From positions 62,001 to 126,000 of the forward strand of contig NZ_CP020739.1 of the NCBI RefSeq assembly GCF_002097715.1: DNA of 64,000 nucleotides, given 5' to 3'. The notes below the pieces were generated by a model. It did no database searches and was not told where the DNA came from. It worked only from the letters and a program-made list of their open reading frames with translations. A program made the translations under genes and the position numbers. The DNA is from Burkholderia ubonensis subsp. mesacidophila. Its GTDB lineage: Bacteria > Pseudomonadota > Gammaproteobacteria > Burkholderiales > Burkholderiaceae. Positions 26,187-34,956 of this stretch are shown piece after piece; position 1 is the stretch's first letter, and every line of letters begins with the position of its first letter.

Positions 26187-29100
26187 TCACGCGCGCTCGA
26201 GCACGAGCCGGTCGGTGACGAGGCTCGCCACCCGCTCGATCAGCGGCGCGCGCATGATCGCGAAATGGTCGCAATCGAACGCGTGCTCGTCGACCGTCCG
26301 GGCCGCCGGCGTCCACGGGCGCAGCGCGGTCGCCTCGGGCGACAGCGCGTGCGTCGCGCGCAGCAGCAGCACGTCGACGTCGCAGGACGTCGGGCGGTAC
26401 GCATAGAGCGCGCCCAGGTTGCGCGAGAACGTGTCGAAGACGCGGCGCAGGTGTGCGACCGGCGGATCGGCCGGCAGCACCTTCTGGTCGACCAGATCCG
26501 CCATGTAGGCCGCGAAACGCGCGTCGTCGTCGCGCGCCTGCTGCGCGAGCGCGCGCTCCGGCGGCGCGTAGCGCAGGCCCGCGATGCCCGCGAGGTCGCG
26601 GCAGAACGCCTCGAGCATCGGCGCCGGATCCGCGTCGCGTACGGGCGGCCGGGCCGCATCGGCCGGCAGGTAGTACGGATCGATCAGCGCGGTCAGGCAT
26701 ACGTCGCGACCCGCCGCCACGAGGCGCCGCGCGGTCTCGACGGCGACCGCCGCGCCCATCGACCAGCCCAGCAGCGCCATGGGCCCCGTGGGCGCGGCGC
26801 GCCGGATCCGGTCCGCGTAGTCGTCGGCCAACGCCTCGATGCTCGACCGCTCGGCCTCGTCGGGCGTCGCATCGGTGCGCTGGATGCCGAACATCCTCAC
26901 GCCCGCGGGCAGATGTGCGCCGAGCGGCATGTACGCGTGCGCCGCGCCGCCGACCGCGTGGATGCAGAACAGCGACAACGACGCTTCGGTTTCGCCGGCG
27001 CCCGCCTGCCGCAGCACGATCACGGGCTGTGCCGCGCCCGTCGCACCGGGCTTGCTGTCGATCAGGTCGGCGAGCCCCTGCAGCGTCAGCGTCGACGTGA
27101 ACGCGTCGAGCGTCAGCGTCGCGCCGAAACGCTCGCGAACCTTCCCGACGAGCTGCAGCGCCTGGAACGAGGTGCCGCCCAGCGCAAAGAAGCCGTCGTC
27201 CGCGCCGACCGCGCCGACGCCGAGAATCTCTTCCCACAGAGGCGCGAGCGAAAGCGCCGTCGCGGAACCGGACGCCGCGTCGCCGGCGCCGCGCCGGGCC
27301 GGGGCCCCGGCCTGCGCCGCGCTGCGCGCGTGCAGCTCGGTCAGCGCCGCGTGATCCACCTTGCCGTTCGCGGTCAGCGGCAATGCGTCCAGCACGTGGA
27401 TCGCGCTCGGGATCATGTAGGCAGGCAACGTGTCCTGGAGCGCGGCGCGCAGCGACTGCGGCACGACGCCCGCGCCAGGCTCGGCCGTCGCGAACGCCAC
27501 CAGCTGCTTGTCCGCGTCGGCGCCGCCCAGCGCCTTGACGACCGCGCCGCCCACGCCCGCGCACGACGTCAGCGCCGCCTCGATCTCGCCGAGCTCGATC
27601 CGGAAGCCGCGCAGCTTGATCTGGTGATCGCAGCGGCCGAGAAACTCGAGATCGCCGCCCGGGCGCAGCCGGGCGAGGTCGCCGGTGCGATAGAGCACCT
27701 GTCCGTCGATCACGGCGGTCAGGAACCGCTCGCGCGTGCGCTCGACGTCGCCGAGATAGCCGCGCGCGACGCCCGCGCCCGCCAGGTACAGCTCGCCCGT
27801 CTTCCAGAGCGGGCACGGCTGGAACTGGTCGTCGAGCACGTAAGCCTGCTGGTTGGCCAGCGGCCGGCCATACGGAATGGTCGGCCATTGCGGATCGAGT
27901 TCGCCGATCTCGTGAATGACCGACCAGATCGACACCTCGGTCGCGCCGCCCAGGCTGTGGATGCGCGCCGCCGGCGCCATGCGCCGGCCCTGCTCCGGCA
28001 ACGGCAGCGGAATCCAGTCGCCGCTCATCATCACGTGGCGCAAGGTCGGCATCGGCGTACCCAGGTCGCGCGCCGCGTCGACGCCCAGCTGGAACAGCGC
28101 GGGAACCGAGTTCCACAGCGTCACGCCCGTGTCGTTCACGAGGCGCGCCCATTCGGTCGGATTGCCGAGCTCGGCCGGAGTCGGCACGACGACCGCGCCG
28201 CCCGTGGCCAGCAGGCCGAAGATGTCGTACACCGACAGGTCGAAGCTCAGCGACGACAGCGCGAGCACCCGGTCGCGCTCGCCGACCGCGAGCCGCCGGT
28301 TGATGTCGAGGATCGTGTTGACCGCGCCGCGGTGGTCGATCACGACGCCCTTGGGCGTGCCGGTGGAACCCGACGTGAAAATGACGTAGGCGATGTCCCG
28401 CGAACTGCGTGCGCGCGCGGGCGCCTGCGCGCCGCCGCCCGCTTCGTCGGCGAGTGCGTCCTCCGGCGCGGTGACCGCGACGACCGGCAGATTCGCCGGC
28501 CATGCGCGCGTTTCCGCCAGCGCCGGGGTCGTCACGACCGCCACGGCTGACGAGCGCGCGAGCAGTTCGTTCTGGCGCTGCGTCGGCAGGCTCGGGTCGA
28601 TCGGCACATACGCGGCGCCCGCACGCACGATCGCCAGCACCGCGACAAGCTGCTCGGCGCTTTTCGGCAGCGTGACCGCCACCCGCCCCTCGCACACGCC
28701 GGCGGCGGACAGCCGGCGCGCCAGCGCGCCCGCGGCCGCCCACAGCGTCGCGTAGGTGATGCGCCGGCCGCCGCACACGACGGCCACGTTATCCGGATGC
28801 GCGCGCACCGCAGCCTCGACCAGGTCGTCGAGCAGCAGGTCCGGAAAGTCGCACTGCGTCGCATTGAGCGTGTCCCACGCGCGCTGTTGCGGCGCCGGCA
28901 GCGGTGCCCGGTACGGCGCGTCCGTCCAGTCGCGCTCCGATTCGGCGAGTTGCCGCAGGCTGCCGACGAAGGCGTCGAACATGTCGTCGATCACGCCGGG
29001 CGCGAACGCCTCGCCGACGTAATCCCAGTTCATCGTCAGGTCGCCTTGCGGCTCCTCGGCGACCTGGTGATCGAGCAGCACCTGCGGCACGTCGAGCCGG

Positions 29101-30239
29101 CTGCCGACGTGTCGCAGCCGCTTGAGCGCGGCCTGCTGCGCGTCGCTCAGGTTGTTGCTGGCCATCATCGACGTGAAGGTGACGGGCGCCACGAGACGCA
29201 GCGCGGAGCCCTGCGCGCGATTGACCTCGCGCGCCACCTCGATGCCCGACACGTCGATGTTCGCGACATCCTTCCAGAACTGCTTCTGCACCGCGCGCGC
29301 GAAATCGGCGAACGAGGTCGGCTGCCGCAGATCGATCTCGAGCAGCAGCGTGGTGCCGAAGTTGCCGACGACCTGTTCCATGTCGCCGTCGGCGAACGGC
29401 CGCTTCGACAGCAGGATCGTGATCGTGAAGTGGCGGCGGCTGCTCCAGCGCGCGAGCGCGCCCGCATACGCGGCGATGATCGCGAACGTGGGCGTCACGC
29501 GCTGCTGCTCCGCGAACGTGCTGAAGCGCTGCCAGTCGGCCGCGGGCAGGCTCGCGCAAAGATGCACGAAGGTCGGCTTCCGCGCGATTTCCCCGGCCCC
29601 CTTGTCGAGCGGCAGGTCGGGGCCGGGCGGCAGCGCATGCGCGCGCTTGGCCCAGTAGTCGCGGGCGCGGGCGCCGCGCGTGTTCCGCGACGCCGTGCGT
29701 TGCTCGATGTAGCGCCGGAACGTGTCGCGCACGGGCGGCAGCGGCGTGTCCGGCGCGTCGCACAGCGCCAGCAGCTCGGCCAGCAGGATCTGCATGCTGA
29801 TCGCATCGAGCGTCCACAGGTTGAAGCGCAGGAACAGGCGCACGCCGGTCGGCTCGACCAGCATCCGCACGTCGAACTGGGGCCATGCGTCGAGCGGCAG
29901 GCGGGTCTCCCACATCGCCTCGCGCAAGTCCTCCTGGCCGCGACGCATCGCTGCGTCGTCCGCTTGCGCGAGGTCCCGCCGCTCGACCGGGTAGTGCGGC
30001 ACGGCCGGCAGCACACGCTGCTGCCCATCCGCGCCCAGGACCGCGCGCAACATGTCGTGGCGCCGGATCAACGCATTCCACGCGTTCTCGATGCGCTGCG
30101 CGTCCATCGGCGGAAACGCCATCTCGCGCAGGAATCGAGCCGTCGTGGCGAGCGGCAGGCCGGGCTGCTCGCCGACGTAGTAGGCCATCTGCATGTCGTC
30201 GAGCGGAAAGCCATCGTTCCGCACAAGGTCAGTCGTCAT
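26187..30239 (-). CDS. nonribosomal peptide synthetase, Cy-A(Cys)-PCP-TE
   Basis: 1350 aa. The first domain (about 10-440) is of the heterocyclisation class: FPLDDMQMAYYVG at the front and the LDHQVAEE plus MNWDYV segments. Its DxxxxD motif reads NLWTLD (Asn140, Asp145), so the first Asp is changed. The A domain (about 465-955) has FTSGSTGTPK, and its pocket reads D-L-Y-N-M-S-L-I-W-K by eye, very close to the Cys code. The PCP (about 990-1060) has LGGTSFQA. The TE (about 1085-1340) has GWSMG, and its His is in CDHFAIM. It probably adds Cys, with or without thiazoline formation, and releases the chain. Thirty-nine bases separate it from the upstream flavin enzyme. Confidence 0.93.
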   Translation of the reverse strand: MTTDLVRNDGFPLDDMQMAYYVGEQPGLPLATTARFLREMAFPPMDAQRIENAWNALIRRHDMLRAVLGADGQQRVLPAVPHYPVERRDLAQADDAAMRRGQEDLREAMWETRLPLDAWPQFDVRMLVEPTGVRLFLRFNLWTLDAISMQILLAELLALCDAPDTPLPPVRDTFRRYIEQRTASRNTRGARARDYWAKRAHALPPGPDLPLDKGAGEIARKPTFVHLCASLPAADWQRFSTFAEQQRVTPTFAIIAAYAGALARWSSRRHFTITILLSKRPFADGDMEQVVGNFGTTLLLEIDLRQPTSFADFARAVQKQFWKDVANIDVSGIEVAREVNRAQGSALRLVAPVTFTSMMASNNLSDAQQAALKRLRHVGSRLDVPQVLLDHQVAEEPQGDLTMNWDYVGEAFAPGVIDDMFDAFVGSLRQLAESERDWTDAPYRAPLPAPQQRAWDTLNATQCDFPDLLLDDLVEAAVRAHPDNVAVVCGGRRITYATLWAAAGALARRLSAAGVCEGRVAVTLPKSAEQLVAVLAIVRAGAAYVPIDPSLPTQRQNELLARSSAVAVVTTPALAETRAWPANLPVVAVTAPEDALADEAGGGAQAPARARSSRDIAYVIFTSGSTGTPKGVVIDHRGAVNTILDINRRLAVGERDRVLALSSLSFDLSVYDIFGLLATGGAVVVPTPAELGNPTEWARLVNDTGVTLWNSVPALFQLGVDAARDLGTPMPTLRHVMMSGDWIPLPLPEQGRRMAPAARIHSLGGATEVSIWSVIHEIGELDPQWPTIPYGRPLANQQAYVLDDQFQPCPLWKTGELYLAGAGVARGYLGDVERTRERFLTAVIDGQVLYRTGDLARLRPGGDLEFLGRCDHQIKLRGFRIELGEIEAALTSCAGVGGAVVKALGGADADKQLVAFATAEPGAGVVPQSLRAALQDTLPAYMIPSAIHVLDALPLTANGKVDHAALTELHARSAAQAGAPARRGAGDAASGSATALSLAPLWEEILGVGAVGADDGFFALGGTSFQALQLVGKVRERFGATLTLDAFTSTLTLQGLADLIDSKPGATGAAQPVIVLRQAGAGETEASLSLFCIHAVGGAAHAYMPLGAHLPAGVRMFGIQRTDATPDEAERSSIEALADDYADRIRRAAPTGPMALLGWSMGAAVAVETARRLVAAGRDVCLTALIDPYYLPADAARPPVRDADPAPMLEAFCRDLAGIAGLRYAPPERALAQQARDDDARFAAYMADLVDQKVLPADPPVAHLRRVFDTFSRNLGALYAYRPTSCDVDVLLLRATHALSPEATALRPWTPAARTVDEHAFDCDHFAIMRAPLIERVASLVTDRLVLERA

Positions 30240-30278
30240 TGGTCACCCGATTGATAGTGGTTCGGCGACATGCCGCTG

Positions 30279-31442
30279 CTACAGCAGCGGATCATGCGCG
30301 TCGAGGCCGGCCAGCGCCGCGCCGAGCACGCCGCCGAAACGGGGCACGCTGTTGGCGGTATGCAGGCTGGCCGTGTTGATGTCGGTCCATGCGCGCGCGA
30401 GCGGCTGGCTCGCGTCGACGGCGCCCAGGCCCTGCGTGCGGAACAGCTCGCCGACGGCCGTCACGCACTTGCCCAGGATCTGCGCCGCATCGAGGCGCAG
30501 CGCGGCGCGGCGCGGCAAGTCGGGAATCGTCGCCGCGCGGGCCGCTTCGACGAGCGCCGCGAGATTGCGCGCGGCGCTCGCCCGGCATTCGGCCGCGGCC
30601 GACGCGGCGAGCGCGATCGCCAGCTTCGCGTGCGGCGCGGCCGTCGCGGGCTCGCGCCCGATGCGCGCGACGCACGCGTCGAGCGCGCCTTCCAGGGCGC
30701 CCACGCCGGGCAGCGCGATCGTCAGCCCGAACAGCTGGCCGAACGGGATCCGGTAGAGCGGATTCGCGTGCAGCGCATGCCCCGGACAGACGCAGCGGAA
30801 GCCGTCCGACCCACGGAAGATCCGGTGCCGCGGCACGCGCGCCTGTTCGACCACGATGCTGTGACTGCCGGTCGCCCGCAGCCCGATCGCCTGCCAGTCA
30901 CGGCGGATGTCATAGTCCGCACGAGGCACCAGCAGCGCACAATGTTCGCGGCCGCCCGCGCCGTCGTCGAGCCATGCGCCGAGCATCGCCCAGTCGCTGA
31001 AGCGGCAGCCGGACGCATAGCGCCAGCTACCGGACAGCAGCCAGCCGTCGGCGGTCGGCTCGACGCGCCCGACCGGCATGAATGACGACGCGATCACGGC
31101 GCGCGGATTCGCAAGCCATACGTCCTCCTGCGCGCGGCGCTCGAACAGCGCCAGTTGCCACGCCTGCAGGCCCAGCACGCCGACGAGCCAGCCCGCCGAC
31201 ATCGAGGCCCGCGCGAGCCGGCGCTGCACGTCGAAGAAGAGGTCCGGCGCTGCCTCGAACCCGCCGAAGCACCGCGGTTGCAGCACTTGCAGGAGTCCGC
31301 CCTCGACCATCGCCGCCATCAGGTCGGCGGGCAGGTCGGTGTCGGCGTGCCCGCTCGCGTGCAGGCGCGCCAGCCGCTCGGCGATGTCGTCGGCGCTGGC
31401 GAGCAGCGCGCCGCTGTCGGTCGCTTGTTGCAGTTCGCTCAT
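30279..31442 (-). CDS. acyl-CoA dehydrogenase-fold flavin enzyme (HsaA/HpaB-like oxidase or monooxygenase)
   Basis: A 387-aa protein of the acyl-CoA dehydrogenase superfamily, type-2 C-terminal branch. LPADLMAAMVEGGLLQVLQPRCFGG and RASMSAGWLVGVLG match the N-terminal domain, and WLLSGSWRYASGCRFSDWAML the middle domain. The EGT catalytic-base motif of true dehydrogenases is not present, so hydroxylation or oxidation of a carrier-bound or free substrate with reduced flavin is more likely. The start at 31442 has GGAG upstream. No flavin reductase is seen in the operon. The position between a methyltransferase and the Cys NRPS suggests tailoring. Confidence 0.82.
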   Translation of the reverse strand: MSELQQATDSGALLASADDIAERLARLHASGHADTDLPADLMAAMVEGGLLQVLQPRCFGGFEAAPDLFFDVQRRLARASMSAGWLVGVLGLQAWQLALFERRAQEDVWLANPRAVIASSFMPVGRVEPTADGWLLSGSWRYASGCRFSDWAMLGAWLDDGAGGREHCALLVPRADYDIRRDWQAIGLRATGSHSIVVEQARVPRHRIFRGSDGFRCVCPGHALHANPLYRIPFGQLFGLTIALPGVGALEGALDACVARIGREPATAAPHAKLAIALAASAAAECRASAARNLAALVEAARAATIPDLPRRAALRLDAAQILGKCVTAVGELFRTQGLGAVDASQPLARAWTDINTASLHTANSVPRFGGVLGAALAGLDAHDPLL

Positions 31443-31507
31443 CGAAGCTCCAAACGTTGGAATACTCAAGTCGCACCCGTGTGCGTGAGCCGGCCGGTCC
31501 GCGCCGC

Positions 31508-32395
31508 TCATTCGAACTGCGCGCAGCAGAGATGAAAGCCGCCCACGGCCCGGCCCGCTTCCGTGCCATCGGTGCGCGTCAGGAAGCGGCGCTCGATCTC
31601 CGCCGCGTCGTGGTCGTGCGTGACCACGAGTCCCGCGGCCGCGCAGCGGTCGCGAATCGCATCCCGGGACGCGCAGAAGCGGAATGTCACGCCCTCGTCG
31701 CGCTCCATCAGCTTCACCTGTTCGCCGCCGTAGTACCCGGCCGGATTCACCAGCACGGCGCCGTCGAGGTAGTCGAACGCCACGCAGGCGCCCGCCGGCG
31801 CGCGACGCGCGCGCAGCGCGTAGAGCAGGCCTTCGAGGAACGCCGGGTCGAGGTAATAGAGGACGCCCTCGGCCATCACCGTGAACGGCGCCGTCCAGTC
31901 GACGCCGGCCGCCTCGAGCCGCGCGACGAGGCTGCCCGCATCCGGTTGCGGATCGATCGGCACGATCCTGTTCGCCGGCGCCGCAAGGGCCGCCGCGGCG
32001 GCCCGCTCGGCCTTCGCCCGATGGACGTCGGGCGTATCGACCTCATAGAACGTCAGCGACGCCGGCGCGTCGAAGCGCCACGCGCGCGAGTCGTATCCGG
32101 CGCCGATCAGCACGAACTGCCGGACGCCGGCGTCGACGCTGCGCGCGACCACCTCGTCGAAAAAGCGCGTGCGCGCCACCACGTAGCCGTACAGGCCGGG
32201 CGCCGTGGCTTCGAAGCGGTTCAGCATCGCGCGGCGCATGCGCAGCAGCATGCGCGTCTCGTCGTCGAGGAAACGCTGCGCGAGATGATCGCCGCAGCGC
32301 ACCGAAGCATCCGGCTCGGCGTGACCGAGCGCGCGCAGCATCGTCACGCGCAGCGCCGGCGTCAGGGTCGGCCCGTCGTCACGCATGAGTCGCAT
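31508..32395 (-). CDS. class I SAM-dependent methyltransferase (LCM/PpmP-like)
   Basis: A 295-aa methyltransferase of the leucine-carboxyl-methyltransferase-like family (TIGR00027 style). The SAM loop is FVLIGAGYDSRAWRF, the acidic binding residue is in FYEVDTPDVHRAK, and the post-motif is VMAEGVLYYL. The family acts on oxygen, often a carboxylate. An ATG at 32386 is an equally possible start; both overlap the ligase stop. Possible targets are a carboxyl group of an intermediate or the hydroxyl of the C3 extender, which would give methoxymalonyl-ACP. Sequence alone does not choose. Confidence 0.85.
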   Translation of the reverse strand: MRLMRDDGPTLTPALRVTMLRALGHAEPDASVRCGDHLAQRFLDDETRMLLRMRRAMLNRFEATAPGLYGYVVARTRFFDEVVARSVDAGVRQFVLIGAGYDSRAWRFDAPASLTFYEVDTPDVHRAKAERAAAAALAAPANRIVPIDPQPDAGSLVARLEAAGVDWTAPFTVMAEGVLYYLDPAFLEGLLYALRARRAPAGACVAFDYLDGAVLVNPAGYYGGEQVKLMERDEGVTFRFCASRDAIRDRCAAAGLVVTHDHDAAEIERRFLTRTDGTEAGRAVGGFHLCCAQFE

Positions 32396-33800
32396 CCCGC
32401 GTGATCCGCACCAGGTCGGGCTTGCCGGACGGCAGCTTGGTCACCGCGTCGACGATCGTGCAGCGCGACGGCACCTTGTAGTCGGGCATCCGCTCGCGGC
32501 AGAACTGCAGCAACGCGTCGGCGTCGATCTGCGTCTTGTCCCTGACGACCACCTGCGCGGCGAGCTCCTCCGTGCCGAACGCGCTGTTGAACGGCGCCAC
32601 GGCCACGTCGATGACGTCCGGATGCGACGCGAGGACCGTCTGCACCTCGACCGGGTAGACCTTGTAGCCGGAGCGCTTGACGAACGACGACGCGCGCCCC
32701 AGCACGCGCAGCCCGTCGTCGTTGAGCACGCCGATGTCCTCGGTGTCGAGCCAGCCGTCGTCCGTGATGCGCTTGTCCGGACGGCCGAGGTAGCCCTGCA
32801 TCGCCGGGCAGCCGCGTACGAGGATCCGGCCCGCCGCGTCGGGATCGCCGAGCGGCGTGTCGCCGTCCCCGACGATGCGCACCTCGACGCCCCGCGCCGG
32901 ATAGCCCACCCCGTGCGGCGCGCGCCGCTCGCCGAGCCGCTCGCAGCTGATCAGCAGGAATTCGGTCAGGCCATACGTGCGCAGCAGCGGGATGCCGTAA
33001 AGCCGCTCGAAGCGCTCCTTGATCGGCTCCGGCAGCGGCGCCGCGCCCGATACCGCGACGCGGATCCGCGAGCCGAGCGGACGCTTCGCGAACGCCAGGA
33101 AGCCGTAGAAGCTCGCCATCGACAGCAGCACCGTCGGCTCGATGCGCGCCAGCGCCGCGAGCCGCTTCGACAGGTCGTCGTCGAACACCGGCGCGATGCA
33201 TGCGCCGGCGTACAGCGTCGCGTTCAGGCCGCGATTCTGGCCATACGCGTGCCAGAACGGCACGGTCGTCAACTGCACGTCCGCGGCGGTCAGGTTCACG
33301 CTGTTCGCGCATTCGAGACTGGCCGCCAGCAGGCTCTCCTGCGTCAGCATGACCGCCTTCGGCTTGCCGCTGCTGCCCGACGTGAACAGCAGCTGCGCGG
33401 GCGCTTCGGCGCCCGGATACCACGGCGCGGCGTCGGGCGGTTCGAGCGCGGTGACGGTCGGCACCTGCGCGCCGTCGGCCGCGATCTCCACCCGCCAGTT
33501 CGCGCGCGACACCTCGAGCAGCGTCTGCTGCATCGCGTGCTCGAGCTGCGGCTCGATCGGCGCGGCGGTCGCGCCGATCGACCAGACGGCGATCAGCGCC
33601 GCGACGTAATCGTCGGACTCGGCGCAGCAAACCGCGACACGATGGCCCGGCCGGATCCCTGCGTCGAGCAGTTGCGCACGCACGGTGTCGACGCGCGCGA
33701 GCATCTCGCCGTACTCGACCTGCCGGTCCTCGAGGCGCAGGAGCGCCGCACCCGGGCGCGAGCGTCCATGAAAGCGCAAAAGGTCGTACATCGAATACAT
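32379..33800 (-). CDS. AMP-dependent acyl/aminoacyl ligase
   Basis: A 473-aa adenylate-forming ligase. FTSGSSGKPKAVML is the ATP loop, LLRTYGLTEF the second core motif, and GWLDTEDIG with GRASSFVKRSGYKVYPVEV the hinge. The catalytic Lys falls near LPSGKPDLV. It is shorter than an NRPS A domain with carrier and stands alone next to a free ACP (33814-34068), so it probably activates an acid and loads it on that carrier. Because an amine-transferring NAT-like protein is adjacent, the acid may be an amino acid or an acyl group destined for an amide. Confidence 0.88.
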   Translation of the reverse strand: MYSMYDLLRFHGRSRPGAALLRLEDRQVEYGEMLARVDTVRAQLLDAGIRPGHRVAVCCAESDDYVAALIAVWSIGATAAPIEPQLEHAMQQTLLEVSRANWRVEIAADGAQVPTVTALEPPDAAPWYPGAEAPAQLLFTSGSSGKPKAVMLTQESLLAASLECANSVNLTAADVQLTTVPFWHAYGQNRGLNATLYAGACIAPVFDDDLSKRLAALARIEPTVLLSMASFYGFLAFAKRPLGSRIRVAVSGAAPLPEPIKERFERLYGIPLLRTYGLTEFLLISCERLGERRAPHGVGYPARGVEVRIVGDGDTPLGDPDAAGRILVRGCPAMQGYLGRPDKRITDDGWLDTEDIGVLNDDGLRVLGRASSFVKRSGYKVYPVEVQTVLASHPDVIDVAVAPFNSAFGTEELAAQVVVRDKTQIDADALLQFCRERMPDYKVPSRCTIVDAVTKLPSGKPDLVRITRDATHA

Positions 33801-33813
33801 GGCTGCACTCCTC

Positions 33814-34068
33814 TCAGGCCGTCTTGACGGGATTGTTGGTATTGAGCTTCTCGACGAACTCGTTGATCGACAGGCTGAACAGCTCGAACGCGTTCTCCAG
33901 CTCGAGCTCGTAGCCGAGCAGATCCTGTATTTCGATCAGCGCCCGCATCATCCGCAACGATTCGAGCTTCAGCCCGGAATCGAGGATCGGTATGTCGAGG
34001 CTGATATCGATCTCTTGCCGAAACACTCGGCGAAATACGTCCACTACGTCTTCCGTCGTGATCGCCAT
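33814..34068 (-). CDS. second free acyl carrier protein
   Basis: An 84-aa carrier, encoded 13 bases before the ligase. The phosphopantetheine site is the Ser of LDSGLKLESLRMM, followed by the acidic helix ALIEIQDLLGYELE. It is acidic and of normal ACP length. Genetically it is paired with the ligase and with the NAT-like gene, forming a small load, carry and transfer set distinct from the glyceryl-ACP at 7562-7852. Confidence 0.88.
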   Translation of the reverse strand: MAITTEDVVDVFRRVFRQEIDISLDIPILDSGLKLESLRMMRALIEIQDLLGYELELENAFELFSLSINEFVEKLNTNNPVKTA

Positions 34069-34112
34069 GATTTCCTCATTGAAATGATCTCGCGCACTGC
34101 ATGCCCATCGCG

Positions 34113-34946
34113 TCAGGCGACGCGCTGCAGGCGTTCGTAGAACGGCGGGAACAACCCGGACTCGAGGAAGCGCAACGCGTCCTCGCGCTCCGCGCGCGCG
34201 GCCGCGAGCCGCTCGGCGATGCCGGCCCGCACGTGCGCGGGCACCCACGCGTGCTCGTCGATCCGGTCGGGCGTGAAGACCTGGTAGCTGGCGCCCTTGG
34301 TCGCCAGCAGCGCGTCGTCGCGCGGCGAATAGAAGATCGCCTGCCGCACCGGCCGCAACACCTGGTAGAACGGGGCCGTCACGCCGAACGGCGAAAATTG
34401 CCGATAGCGCGTGCGAAACTGCGCTTCGCGCATCGCCAGCGGCCACTCGAGATTCGCATGATCGGCGTCGACCACGCGCGCTCCGTCGATGCGGGCGAGC
34501 ACGAAGCGCGCGGCGTCGACGCGCGTGACCTCGAACTCGCCCGTGCGCAGCGCGCCGGCGTCCGGGACCGGAAGCATCACGTTCCGGTAGTACGGATCGC
34601 ACACCCACATGCCGCCATCCAGCCGGACCACGACGAGCGGCTTCGACAGCGTGATCCTCACGCCATTGCGCTCGTCGTGGTAATCGGCGTTGATCAGCCG
34701 CGCGTCGAAGCCGGCTTCGTGCAGCACGGCCTCCAGCAGCACGCTGTGCTCGACGCAATGCCCGCCGCCGCCGTCGAGCACGGCCGCCAGCATCTGCCCG
34801 GCGTTCTTGATGAGCACGCCGGACGCAAGATTCGACAAGGTCTCGTACGGTATGCCGAGCGACAGGTACCAGTCGAACAGCCTTGCGAGCCCCGCCGGCG
34901 ACACCTCGACGTCGCTCAGGTATCCCAACTTTGACAAATAGCGCAT
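34113..34946 (-). CDS. arylamine N-acetyltransferase-like protein (amide synthase candidate)
   Basis: A 277-aa member of the NAT/transglutaminase-like fold. GGGGHCVEHSVLLEAVLHEAGF corresponds to the NAT active-site Cys segment, DYHDERNG offers a His and MWVCDPYYRN an Asp, so a Cys-His-Asp triad is plausible. In rifamycin-type pathways a NAT homologue (RifF) forms the macrolactam amide; other members move acyl groups from carriers to amines. GGAGG sits right before the start. It neighbours a free ACP and ligase, which fits transfer of a carrier-bound acyl group to an amine of the product or precursor, perhaps as a protecting group. Confidence 0.75.
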   Translation of the reverse strand: MRYLSKLGYLSDVEVSPAGLARLFDWYLSLGIPYETLSNLASGVLIKNAGQMLAAVLDGGGGHCVEHSVLLEAVLHEAGFDARLINADYHDERNGVRITLSKPLVVVRLDGGMWVCDPYYRNVMLPVPDAGALRTGEFEVTRVDAARFVLARIDGARVVDADHANLEWPLAMREAQFRTRYRQFSPFGVTAPFYQVLRPVRQAIFYSPRDDALLATKGASYQVFTPDRIDEHAWVPAHVRAGIAERLAAARAEREDALRFLESGLFPPFYERLQRVA

Positions 34947-34956
34947 CTCTCCTCCG

